This document shows positions 1 to 7,603 of a DNA stretch of 17,544 nt, one piece after another; within the stretch, counting starts at the first letter, position 1, and each line of letters starts with the position of its first letter. Position numbers and translations under genes: made by a program. This DNA comes from Clostridia bacterium (GTDB lineage: Bacteria; Bacillota; Clostridia; UMGS1810), in assembly GCA_017549745.1 (NCBI GenBank), contig JAFYUA010000166.1, forward strand, positions 1 through 17,544. Direction: 5' to 3'. Under the pieces are notes generated by a model, which saw only the letters and a list, made by a program, of their open reading frames with translations, ran no database searches and had not been told where the DNA came from.

Positions 1-153
1 GACACAACTCCCATTGCCTATAGCTTCGATATAACTCCCGCTTTTATGGCGGCATATCCTGGTGGCACAGTGACAGATGGCGGTGAATTTGCGTGGATTG
101 TGGCAATGACACCCGATGGCAGTTACAGATATGTAACAGTTGCATCAAAAGAG
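1..153 (+). repeat. Left copy of a 153-bp near-identical direct repeat
   Basis: Bases 1-153 match 2108-2260 with only three differences, all adjacent (120-122 against 2227-2229). The next 63 bp fall to roughly 79% identity by eye, and similarity then becomes weak even though the protein domains remain homologous. The copy is cut by the window start, so its full length is unknown. It encodes the end of a DNRLRE module in both paralogues. Confidence 0.95.
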
Positions 154-1476
154 TACGCAGACCCTACCGTTCATCCTTATCTCAAAATTACTCTTAGCGA
201 TAAGCCTGCAATGACTGTGACAGATTATGAGACTCCTGCAAATCCTCAGGATTCTTTTGAACTGACAACATCAAACTCTATTGATACATATTCCGTAACT
301 GTTAATGGTGCAGTTGTTTCTGACGCCATGGTTTCGGTTGCTCAAAATAAAATCACTCTTAACTATTCATGGGGAATTGGCGAAGAATATACTGTTGTTG
401 TGAATGCAACAGACTCTTTCGGTCAGACACTTCCTGAAAGTACATATACATTTACACTTACCGATAGTTACATTTTCCCCGTTGCACAAGATACTATGCT
501 TACCGCAAGAAAGACCTGGGGCACGACAACATCTGCCGACTGGGGTGGTAATATATGCGGCAATCTGGAACATATTACACTGTGTAGCCGTACCGGCGAC
601 ACAGCGAGAGAAATCGGCGTTTTAAAAACCGGCGTACTTACTGGTATCAAGGAACAGTTGGATTCGGGCAAAATGATTGACAAGGTAGAGCTCCTTGCAT
701 ATTTGGCTCCGGGTTCGTTAGCCATAAACACCTCAATGAGATTCTTCCCTGCATCTGCCCAATGGGATGAAAGCACAATTCATATGTTGGGCTGGGAAAG
801 TGCCGGTTATCAGCCAAAACTTAGCTGGGCCGATAATGGTGGCGGCGGAAAAGGTGAGATTGACTCGGCTGCTGTACCTACCGATACCATTCCTTACAAC
901 TATCCTAAGGTTGAAAACGGCTATGTGCCTGTAAGCTATGACATCACCAACACCTTCAATAAAGCATTTGAAGCAGGTGTGACTGACGAGAGCGTATTTT
1001 CATTTATGATGGCAGCTGCAGAAACCACTTCCACATACAACTATATATTCCTTGCGTCAAGCGAAACAGCAAACTATGCTCCTGTAATTAAAGTTACTTT
1101 CAAAGAGAAGACGGTTGCTGTACCAAAAATCGTTTCCGAAGATTTCGATGCAGAAACAGGTGACTTTTCCACTGCAACCGAAGTAGGTGAAACTATAGCA
1201 GCAGGAACAAAAATAAAAGCAATAACCCAAATAACGAATAACACAAACAAAAACGATGAAATCTATGTTGTTGTTGTCGCATATAAAGACGACGAATTGA
1301 AAGAGGTGTCGGCTGTCAGTCTTGAAAGCAACACTCTTTCAGCAAAAGCAACAAAGATCTACACCAGCAAAGCTATCACACTTGAGGAAGGCTGTGATTG
1401 TATAAAAGCATTTGTATGGTCAAAAGACGACATAGCTCCTCTTTCAGCTTCAAAAGTGATAAATCTCACAAATTAA
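1..1476 (+). CDS. Secreted DNRLRE-domain carbohydrate-binding protein, 5' end missing
   Basis: The frame is open from base 1 and stops at 1474-1476, giving 491 visible residues; the true start and any signal peptide lie outside the window. Codons 1-66 are the tail of a first DNRLRE (CBM96-like) module, about 67-155 an Ig-like beta domain, about 157-368 a second complete DNRLRE module with the W-D-E-S-T motif at W255, and 371-491 a C-terminal module with IKAFVW at 468-473. DNRLRE modules are beta-sandwich carbohydrate-binding domains of secreted glycan-degrading proteins; no catalytic domain is visible, so a glycan-binding role outside the cell is inferred. It is the tandem paralogue of the gene at 1514, from which it differs by having a second DNRLRE in place of a SbsA-like domain. 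An ATG at 46 is in frame but lies inside the first DNRLRE module, so it is not the real start. No LPXTG, SLH or membrane anchor is seen at the C-terminus. Confidence 0.85.
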   Translation, partial: DTTPIAYSFDITPAFMAAYPGGTVTDGGEFAWIVAMTPDGSYRYVTVASKEYADPTVHPYLKITLSDKPAMTVTDYETPANPQDSFELTTSNSIDTYSVTVNGAVVSDAMVSVAQNKITLNYSWGIGEEYTVVVNATDSFGQTLPESTYTFTLTDSYIFPVAQDTMLTARKTWGTTTSADWGGNICGNLEHITLCSRTGDTAREIGVLKTGVLTGIKEQLDSGKMIDKVELLAYLAPGSLAINTSMRFFPASAQWDESTIHMLGWESAGYQPKLSWADNGGGGKGEIDSAAVPTDTIPYNYPKVENGYVPVSYDITNTFNKAFEAGVTDESVFSFMMAAAETTSTYNYIFLASSETANYAPVIKVTFKEKTVAVPKIVSEDFDAETGDFSTATEVGETIAAGTKIKAITQITNNTNKNDEIYVVVVAYKDDELKEVSAVSLESNTLSAKATKIYTSKAITLEEGCDCIKAFVWSKDDIAPLSASKVINLTN

Positions 1477-1513
1477 GTTTCACAATATTTTTTCAACAGA
1501 AAGGTGAATCATT

Positions 1514-3265
1514 ATGAAGAAACTGTTATCATTATTAATGGCTTCTGTAATGATTTCGATGACGATGTCTGCCGTTGGATTTTACGCCGCGGCAGACGCT
1601 TCGTCTGAAGGAACCATTGCAACTTACGGTGGTGAACAAACGGCAGCAGAACCAATCAAGCTTGCAATCACTGCTGATACCGTGCTTGCCGCACACTATG
1701 AAAATAAACAATATGGCAAAACGCCTCACGGTAGCGACACTGCGATGTTCTTTGCTCAGCAAAAACCAAACGCATACGAAACAGGACCTCTTCTTTACAA
1801 AACCGATCTTTCTGACATTGTTATTCCCGAAGGTAAGGTTGTTACAAAGGTTGAACTCTTTGTGTATGCAGTAGCAGAAGGAAGTAAAACCTGCGCTGAT
1901 TTCACAAACAATGTCAGAATTTTTAAAGCATCGACCAACTGGGACGAAAGCACCACATATATGAAAGCGTGGGATACAGCGTATGACAACACAACCGGTC
2001 TTACCCCCAATGTTTCATGGGCTAAGAATGCCGAAGAATATAGTTGTCAGATAAGCGCTCAGCCCGATGCCACCTGTGCTACCTCATTTAAAAAGTTTGC
2101 TTCAAACGACACAACTCCCATTGCCTATAGCTTCGATATAACTCCCGCTTTTATGGCGGCATATCCTGGTGGCACAGTGACAGATGGCGGTGAATTTGCG
2201 TGGATTGTGGCAATGACACCCGATGGATATTACAGATATGTAACAGTTGCATCAAAAGAGCACGAAAACCCTGCAGTTCATCCTTATCTTCAAATCACAG
2301 TTAGTGATAAGGTGGCAATGACTGCCGATGGCGTAACCTTCCCCGAAACAGAAGAAGATTCTTTCACTCTGACCGCATCCAACAACATCAAATCAGCACA
2401 AGTAAGGGTTAACGGCGAAGCTTTGGAAGATGGTGATTTTGGCATCTCGGGCAAAAGCCTTGTTGTTAAGGATATCTGGAGACGCCTCACAACCTACAAG
2501 GTGGAGGTTGATGCTACCGATATTTATGATCAGATAATGCCAAAGCAAACTTATTATTTTACAGTAGGCTACGATACGGCAAATGACGGTGAAGAGATTT
2601 TATGTTACGATAAGGCTGTTAATATTTCCGGAAGTTTGCTCAAAGAGGCAAAGTTTCTTTTTACAACAAGCTTTGATGAGGCTGTAGCTTCCGATGCAAG
2701 GCTTGTTAAGGATTATGGCACTTCTTCAGCTGCAGAAGTCCAGCATGTGGATTTTGTCTATAACGATTCCGATTCGTCAATATCGCTTTCTGATGCGGTG
2801 GCACTTGATATTGGTTCTATGTATACAATTGTACTCAAGGCAGGTGTACAGGATAAATTTTCAAATGTGTTGGGAGACGATTTGATTCTTGCTCTTTGCT
2901 ATGCAGCAGACTTACCGGCTGTAACCTCGGCAAAGCTTTTGGAAGCAGATTTTGAAGATTATGAAAATTATGAAACGACAGTGTCGAAAGTGACTATTGC
3001 CAATTCTGACCGTGTAAAAACTGTATGTAAAATAAATAACGAATCAGATTCAGATAGAAATGTACTGATATTTACTGTTGCATACGACAGTGAAGGTGCA
3101 TTTGAAGATATGACAGTTTCAGTTGTTGAAGCTGCAGCACAGACCAACGCTGTATATGCAGGAAATGCACTTGAAATCACAGGCACCTGTGCATCGGTCA
3201 AGGCGTTTGTGTGGTCTGCTGGTGATAACATGGTTTTGACAGAAACAATTATTGCATCAAAGTAA
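1514..3265 (+). CDS. Secreted DNRLRE-domain protein with Ig/SbsA-like domains
   Basis: This 583-residue protein starts at ATG 1514, preceded by AAAGGTG about 8 bp upstream, and opens with a Sec signal peptide (MKK, hydrophobic core, Ala-rich cleavage region near 26-29). A DNRLRE (CBM96-like) module spans about 45-265 with the W-D-E-S-T motif at W143. An Ig-like domain homologous to that of the upstream gene follows at 266-350, then a SbsA-type Ig-like domain at about 352-470. The ~110-residue C-terminal module at 472-583 carries VKAFVW at 562-567. No catalytic residues or anchor are recognised. The likely role is extracellular glycan binding alongside the lyases further downstream. It lies 37 bp after its paralogue and 14 bp before the SLH gene, so co-transcription is likely. 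The DNRLRE family call is firm; the ligand is unknown. Confidence 0.85.
   Translation: MKKLLSLLMASVMISMTMSAVGFYAAADASSEGTIATYGGEQTAAEPIKLAITADTVLAAHYENKQYGKTPHGSDTAMFFAQQKPNAYETGPLLYKTDLSDIVIPEGKVVTKVELFVYAVAEGSKTCADFTNNVRIFKASTNWDESTTYMKAWDTAYDNTTGLTPNVSWAKNAEEYSCQISAQPDATCATSFKKFASNDTTPIAYSFDITPAFMAAYPGGTVTDGGEFAWIVAMTPDGYYRYVTVASKEHENPAVHPYLQITVSDKVAMTADGVTFPETEEDSFTLTASNNIKSAQVRVNGEALEDGDFGISGKSLVVKDIWRRLTTYKVEVDATDIYDQIMPKQTYYFTVGYDTANDGEEILCYDKAVNISGSLLKEAKFLFTTSFDEAVASDARLVKDYGTSSAAEVQHVDFVYNDSDSSISLSDAVALDIGSMYTIVLKAGVQDKFSNVLGDDLILALCYAADLPAVTSAKLLEADFEDYENYETTVSKVTIANSDRVKTVCKINNESDSDRNVLIFTVAYDSEGAFEDMTVSVVEAAAQTNAVYAGNALEITGTCASVKAFVWSAGDNMVLTETIIASK
2108..2260 (+). repeat. Right copy of the 153-bp near-identical direct repeat
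   Basis: This is the counterpart of 1-153: 119 bp are identical (2108-2226), three adjacent bases differ, and 31 bp are again identical. It encodes the C-terminal strands of the DNRLRE module. The sharp drop in identity after 2260, between genes that otherwise differ strongly, suggests recent duplication or gene conversion. Confidence 0.95.
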
Positions 3266-3279
3266 AGGAGCGGATAGAT

Positions 3280-4950
3280 ATGAAACTAAAAAAATTAACA
3301 TCATTATTAATTTCCGGTTCAATGCTTTTGTCAGGCTCCGTGTTTGCTGCAGAAACATTTGACTATAGCATTGATCAAGAAAACAAAGTTATATCATTTA
3401 CTTATATTGATCCTGATTTCGGTAACAGAGAATATGGAGTTTCTGTTACTCCCAAGAACAGTAGTGTTCCGGTTTATGCAAATCAGCAGAAATCTGATTT
3501 TGGCGGAATGGTTCAGGAGACTGTTGAGCTTCCTCAAACAGGTTGGTACAATCTTTCGGTTATGCCTATGGGTAGCAGTGAGATTTTTACAAAGCAATTT
3601 GCACTCCTTGATGAGACCGATTTAAACAATTATTGGAATATTCTTACTGTTGTATCCGATCCCGAAGCCATATATAATAAATGGGATGAAATTTCAGATG
3701 TTTTTGTTATAACAATCTCGGTAGATACACAGACTGCTGCCTTATGTAAAGTTCTTTCACAAAACCGAGACATCAATTTTGGTGAAAGAAGCGAAGGAAA
3801 TCTTCGTAACTTCAAATCATATCTCGCTTCGAAGGCAGAGCTTTTGGCTCAACTCAACAAATGCAATGGTGATTATATTCAAGAGACTTGTGAACTTCTT
3901 GAAAAGAGTTTCACATACATAAAGGCCATAGACGAAAAGTTTTATAATGAGCTTACCGCTATGTTTGAAACAAGAAGCTCAGAAATTGCTTCGCTCTATG
4001 CTGATGGGGCTAATGATGTCTACACCTTTACAGGTGAGTATGAGCTTCTTAAAAAGTGTGTTGACACTATCAAGGTGTCTGATATAATTCTTGAAATCAA
4101 TAAAGCTAAGCACATAACCACCATTTCAGACATAATCGTCAATGAAGGAAATGCAAAGCTCCTGGGTATTTCGGATTCTATTGATGAATATCAGGACCTC
4201 AAGTCCACGGTTGCAGTTGACACTGCTCTTTGGAACAAAGGCTTTAAAAACAAAACTGAATTTACACAGGCTTTTACAAAAGCTCTTGCTGAGGCAATAA
4301 AGGAAGAATCCAAACCTTCTTCGTCACCTGGCGGCTTCAAACCCTCATCAGCTCCTTCATCTGTTGTAATTGCGGCCACCGGTGGTATTCCGCAGGGTGA
4401 TGCTGAGCCGACTGTATTTGACGATATTTCTGATTATGATTGGGCAAAGAGTGCAATAATTTCACTGTATGACAAACAAATCATAAACGGCAGAGGAGAA
4501 GGTGTCTTTGCTCCGGGCGACAATGTTACAAGAGCAGAATTTTTGAAAATGCTTATGCTCTCTCTAAGTATTGAAACTACCAATGCGGAGTCTGTATTCT
4601 CCGATGTTTCTGCAAACGATTGGTTTGCTTCGTTTGTATGTACTGCAAACGAGCGTGGAATTGCAATGGGAAGCGAAGGCAGGTTCAATCCCTCTGATTT
4701 TATCACTCGTGAAGATGCGTCAGTTATGATTTCGCGCGGACTTTCTCTTCCGGGAAGTGGTGAATTGGCGTTTACAGACAATGACCTCATTTCTGACTAT
4801 GCAATAAATGCTGTATCTGCACTTGCAGGAAGCGGTATCATAAATGGTATGTCAGACGGAAGCTTTGCACCAAAAAGTAATCTTACGAGGGCTCAGGCAG
4901 CAGTTATGCTCGACCGTCTTATCCAAAAATACATTACCGAGGCTAACTGA
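3280..4950 (+). CDS. S-layer-anchored protein with three C-terminal SLH repeats
   Basis: This 556-residue protein starts at ATG 3280, preceded by AAAGGAGCGG. Its signal peptide (MKLKK, hydrophobic stretch, cleavage near VFA-23) exports it. Residues 25-115 look like an Ig/FN3-type beta domain, about 115-345 is predominantly helical and unassigned, and a Ser/Pro-rich linker lies at about 344-366. Three SLH repeats follow at about 378-432, 438-490 and 497-550, with the signatures VTRAE, ITRED and LTRAQ. SLH trimers bind secondary cell-wall polymer, so the protein should sit on the wall with its N-terminal part exposed. No enzyme motif is visible, and a scaffold or glycan-binding role is inferred. 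It sits 14 bp after the DNRLRE gene and 49 bp before the DUF4432 gene. The SLH assignment is secure; the function of the N-terminal 350 residues is not. Confidence 0.9.
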   Translation: MKLKKLTSLLISGSMLLSGSVFAAETFDYSIDQENKVISFTYIDPDFGNREYGVSVTPKNSSVPVYANQQKSDFGGMVQETVELPQTGWYNLSVMPMGSSEIFTKQFALLDETDLNNYWNILTVVSDPEAIYNKWDEISDVFVITISVDTQTAALCKVLSQNRDINFGERSEGNLRNFKSYLASKAELLAQLNKCNGDYIQETCELLEKSFTYIKAIDEKFYNELTAMFETRSSEIASLYADGANDVYTFTGEYELLKKCVDTIKVSDIILEINKAKHITTISDIIVNEGNAKLLGISDSIDEYQDLKSTVAVDTALWNKGFKNKTEFTQAFTKALAEAIKEESKPSSSPGGFKPSSAPSSVVIAATGGIPQGDAEPTVFDDISDYDWAKSAIISLYDKQIINGRGEGVFAPGDNVTRAEFLKMLMLSLSIETTNAESVFSDVSANDWFASFVCTANERGIAMGSEGRFNPSDFITREDASVMISRGLSLPGSGELAFTDNDLISDYAINAVSALAGSGIINGMSDGSFAPKSNLTRAQAAVMLDRLIQKYITEAN

Positions 4951-4999
4951 GAAAAAACAATCATCAGGTTTTTCACTTGTATTATAAAGGAGACCTCAA

Positions 5000-5935
5000 A
5001 TGAACAAAAAAGAATTACTAAAGCATGTTGGCTGTGTTGAACAGATTGGCGGCATAAGGGATTTCACCATCAACGACGGCAAAGCTAAGGGAGTTCGTGC
5101 CATTGAAGTAAATACAGGTGTTTTGCGCTTTGTGATTTTGCCTGACAGATGTATGGATATTGCACAGACATACTATAAAGAACATGCTGTGAGCTGGGTA
5201 TCAAAAACGGGAATCACTGCACCTACATACTATGAAAAAGACGGAAAAAATTGGCACAGAGGCTTTTTTGGCGGTCTTGTCACAACCTGCGGACTCCAAA
5301 ACATAGGCAGTCCCGTTGGTGAACATGGTCAACACGGCAGAATTGCAAACACCCCCGCACAAAATGTTGGTGTTTATGCCGGCTGGGAGGGCGACGAATA
5401 CATAATGCGCGTATCCGGTGAAATGCGTGAAAGCATCGTTTTTGGAGAAAATCTTGTGCTCAGGCGAACTATCACAACAAAGTTGTTTTCTGATGAATTG
5501 ACTCTTGAAGATACTATAATAAATGAAGGCTTTTCTGACGAAAACACAGCGCTTTGTTATCATTGCAATTTTGGCTATCCTCTTGTGCGTAAAGGGGCAA
5601 GAATTGTTAATGTGCCCGATGAGGCTTCGCACATTTGCGCACCTGTTCACGGGGGAGCAGAAGAGTGCATAGATGTCAAATATGATGTCGATGTTGCAAC
5701 TGCCGGCATTGAAAACGGTGAAATCGGAGCATATATAACCTATGACAGAAAAAATCTCCCTGATTTTGTCATTTGGAAAATGCTTGGTGAAAGTGACTAT
5801 GTTGTTGGTCTTGAACCTCGCACAACCTCATATGGCGGTCAAAATATTGCCAAAAACAACAAATATGTTGAGCTTAAACCATTTGATGAATTTAGCACCA
5901 TATTAAAATTCAGCTTTCATTCGTTAACACTATAA
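5000..5935 (+). CDS. DUF4432 family protein, aldose-1-epimerase-like
   Basis: This 311-residue protein starts at ATG 5000, 8 bp after AAAGGAG. It has no signal peptide or membrane segment and is therefore cytoplasmic. Its length and landmark motifs fit DUF4432, a branch of the galactose-mutarotase-like superfamily: LPDRCMDI at 48-54, G-rich TTCGLQNIG at 95-103, EHGQHGR at 108-114, YHCNFGYPL at 187-195 and GLEPRTTSYGG at 270-280. By analogy with aldose 1-epimerases, H188 and E272 are candidate sugar-binding or catalytic residues; I infer this from position, not from an alignment. The family is uncharacterised or poorly characterised biochemically, and a role in interconverting anomers or binding an imported sugar is a reasonable guess. 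Its position just upstream of a sugar-binding lipoprotein supports handling of imported oligosaccharide products. Confidence 0.85.
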   Translation: MNKKELLKHVGCVEQIGGIRDFTINDGKAKGVRAIEVNTGVLRFVILPDRCMDIAQTYYKEHAVSWVSKTGITAPTYYEKDGKNWHRGFFGGLVTTCGLQNIGSPVGEHGQHGRIANTPAQNVGVYAGWEGDEYIMRVSGEMRESIVFGENLVLRRTITTKLFSDELTLEDTIINEGFSDENTALCYHCNFGYPLVRKGARIVNVPDEASHICAPVHGGAEECIDVKYDVDVATAGIENGEIGAYITYDRKNLPDFVIWKMLGESDYVVGLEPRTTSYGGQNIAKNNKYVELKPFDEFSTILKFSFHSLTL

Positions 5936-5968
5936 CTGCAATGCGTTACATTATAAGGAGGAAATAAA

Positions 5969-7585
5969 ATGAAAAAGTCTTTCAGACTCACCGCACTTCT
6001 CACAACACTTGGACTTTCTCTTACACTTTTTGCAGGTTGCGGCAAGGATAATAATACAACTGCCACAACTGACGGCAAAAGCTTCACTATGTGGGCAGTA
6101 ATGGATGCTTCCACAAGTGCCAGTCTCAAAAGTTATAATGAGATGCTTTTGTTCCAGGAACTTGAAAAGCGCACAGGAGTTCACATCGATTTTCTACATC
6201 CCATAGAAGGATCTACAGGCAGCGAAGCCTTTATGGCAATGCTCTCCGGAAATGACCGCCCTGATATTATCGAATATGACTGGTCTACATATTCAGGCGG
6301 TCCCCAGCAGGCAATTGATGATGAAGTGATAGTAAGGTTAAATGATTATCTTAAAGACCATGCTCCCAATTATTATGATTATCTTGAGGGCAAAAAAGGT
6401 AAGGCTAAAGACTATGCCTATAAGCTCCAAAGCATGACAGATGAAGGTTCTTACTATGGATTTAATTATCTTGCAATAGGCACCACACGCTGTTTCTCCG
6501 GTCTTGTTGTAAGAGGAGATAAGCTTAGCGAATGGGGAATGTCTGTGCCTGAAACCATTGATGACTGGACCGCAGTTCTTGCAAAGGCAAAGGCCGATGG
6601 TTTCAAAAAACCCTTTACCTGTATAAATCAGGGCATTTCTTTCATCAATCCTTGGCAGGGCTTCAACACAGGATTTGATGTGGGTCAGGAATTTTATGTT
6701 GAAGACGGCAAGGTTGTGTTTGCACCTTTCCAGCCAGGATACAAAGAATACATTGCCCAGCTTGCCGAATGGACAAAGCAGGGCTATATAGACACTGGCT
6801 ACATAACCAACGCTCATGCCGATGTTGAAGGCAATCTTGTAAATGGCATATCAATTGCAGCCTATAGCTGGATTTCAACAATTGGTAAGCTTACTCCTGC
6901 TGCTCAGGAAAAGACTCCTGGTTTCGAACTGGTTGCATGTCCGTATCCTTCACCTGAAAAAGGCAAATTGTCAAGATTTCAGGGTGTAGCAGCTGAAGCT
7001 TCAAGTGTTGCATATGGAATTTCCAGCACTTGCGGTAATATAGAAAAAGCCATTGAATGGTGTGACTATATCTATAGTGATGAGGGTAATGTTCTTCACA
7101 CATTCGGTGTAGAAGGCGACACCTATACAGTAGAAGAAATTGATGGCGAAACTCACTATGTATACACAGATAAAATTCAAAACCCTGAATCATCAGGTGT
7201 GACCAATATTCAGCAGGCTTTATATAAATATATGCTCCCTGCCAACCACCCCGGACTCAATCAGCATCCAGATTATCTCGCAGGCTACTATCCGCTCGAG
7301 ATACAAAGAGAAGCCATGGCATTATGGGACAAAGGTGTAGAGCTTGCCAGACCTTATGTGTTGCCTTCGCTTTCTTTCACTGAAGAAGAAGCCACACAGC
7401 AGACTGACATTCTTGAAATAGCAGAAGCTCCATTGGAGGTTGCAATGGCGGATATTATTCTTGGTAAAAAGTCCATCGACACATGGGAGTCTGCAGTAAA
7501 GACAGCCAAGACAAATGGCTATGATAAACTTATTGAAATCAAACAAGCAGCTTACGATAGATATCTTGCAAAAAAGAATAAATGA
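5969..7585 (+). CDS. Extracellular solute-binding lipoprotein of a sugar ABC importer (LplA-type)
   Basis: This 538-residue protein starts at ATG 5969, behind a near-perfect TAAGGAGG site. The signal peptide ends in the lipobox LFAG-C24, so it should be lipid-anchored to the outer face of the membrane. The mature sequence has the features of large family 1 solute-binding proteins of the LplA/YtcQ kind. A first lobe carries FQELEKRTGVHIDF near 52-65 and SGNDRPDIIEYDW near 88-100, Trp/Tyr-rich segments lie in the middle, and a long helical C-terminal part contains an ILGKKSIDTWESAV-type motif. Such proteins deliver oligosaccharides to paired permeases. No permease or ATPase gene lies in the window; in related loci they may be elsewhere in the cluster. 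It is 33 bp after the DUF4432 gene and 18 bp before the second SLH gene. The substrate is inferred to be an oligosaccharide released by the downstream lyases. Confidence 0.9.
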   Translation: MKKSFRLTALLTTLGLSLTLFAGCGKDNNTTATTDGKSFTMWAVMDASTSASLKSYNEMLLFQELEKRTGVHIDFLHPIEGSTGSEAFMAMLSGNDRPDIIEYDWSTYSGGPQQAIDDEVIVRLNDYLKDHAPNYYDYLEGKKGKAKDYAYKLQSMTDEGSYYGFNYLAIGTTRCFSGLVVRGDKLSEWGMSVPETIDDWTAVLAKAKADGFKKPFTCINQGISFINPWQGFNTGFDVGQEFYVEDGKVVFAPFQPGYKEYIAQLAEWTKQGYIDTGYITNAHADVEGNLVNGISIAAYSWISTIGKLTPAAQEKTPGFELVACPYPSPEKGKLSRFQGVAAEASSVAYGISSTCGNIEKAIEWCDYIYSDEGNVLHTFGVEGDTYTVEEIDGETHYVYTDKIQNPESSGVTNIQQALYKYMLPANHPGLNQHPDYLAGYYPLEIQREAMALWDKGVELARPYVLPSLSFTEEEATQQTDILEIAEAPLEVAMADIILGKKSIDTWESAVKTAKTNGYDKLIEIKQAAYDRYLAKKNK

Positions 7586-7603
7586 TAACGGAGGTGTAAC
7601 AAT

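Noticed and set aside
1105..1473. C-terminal module as a dockerin or sortase signal
   Set aside because: No duplicated calcium-loop motifs of a dockerin, and no LPXTG with hydrophobic tail and positive end.
46..1476. ATG at 46 as the start of a complete gene
   Set aside because: The frame is open from base 1, the upstream codons match the paralogue, and the ATG falls inside a DNRLRE module with no signal peptide after it.
4951..4974. GAAAAA ... TTTTTC inverted repeat after the first SLH gene as a terminator
   Set aside because: The stem is almost entirely A-T with a mismatch, has no GC core and no T-run after it, and the next gene follows in 25 bp with a strong ribosome site.
6338..6817. 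159-codon minus-strand open frame
   Set aside because: It is antisense to conserved solute-binding protein sequence and shows no family features.
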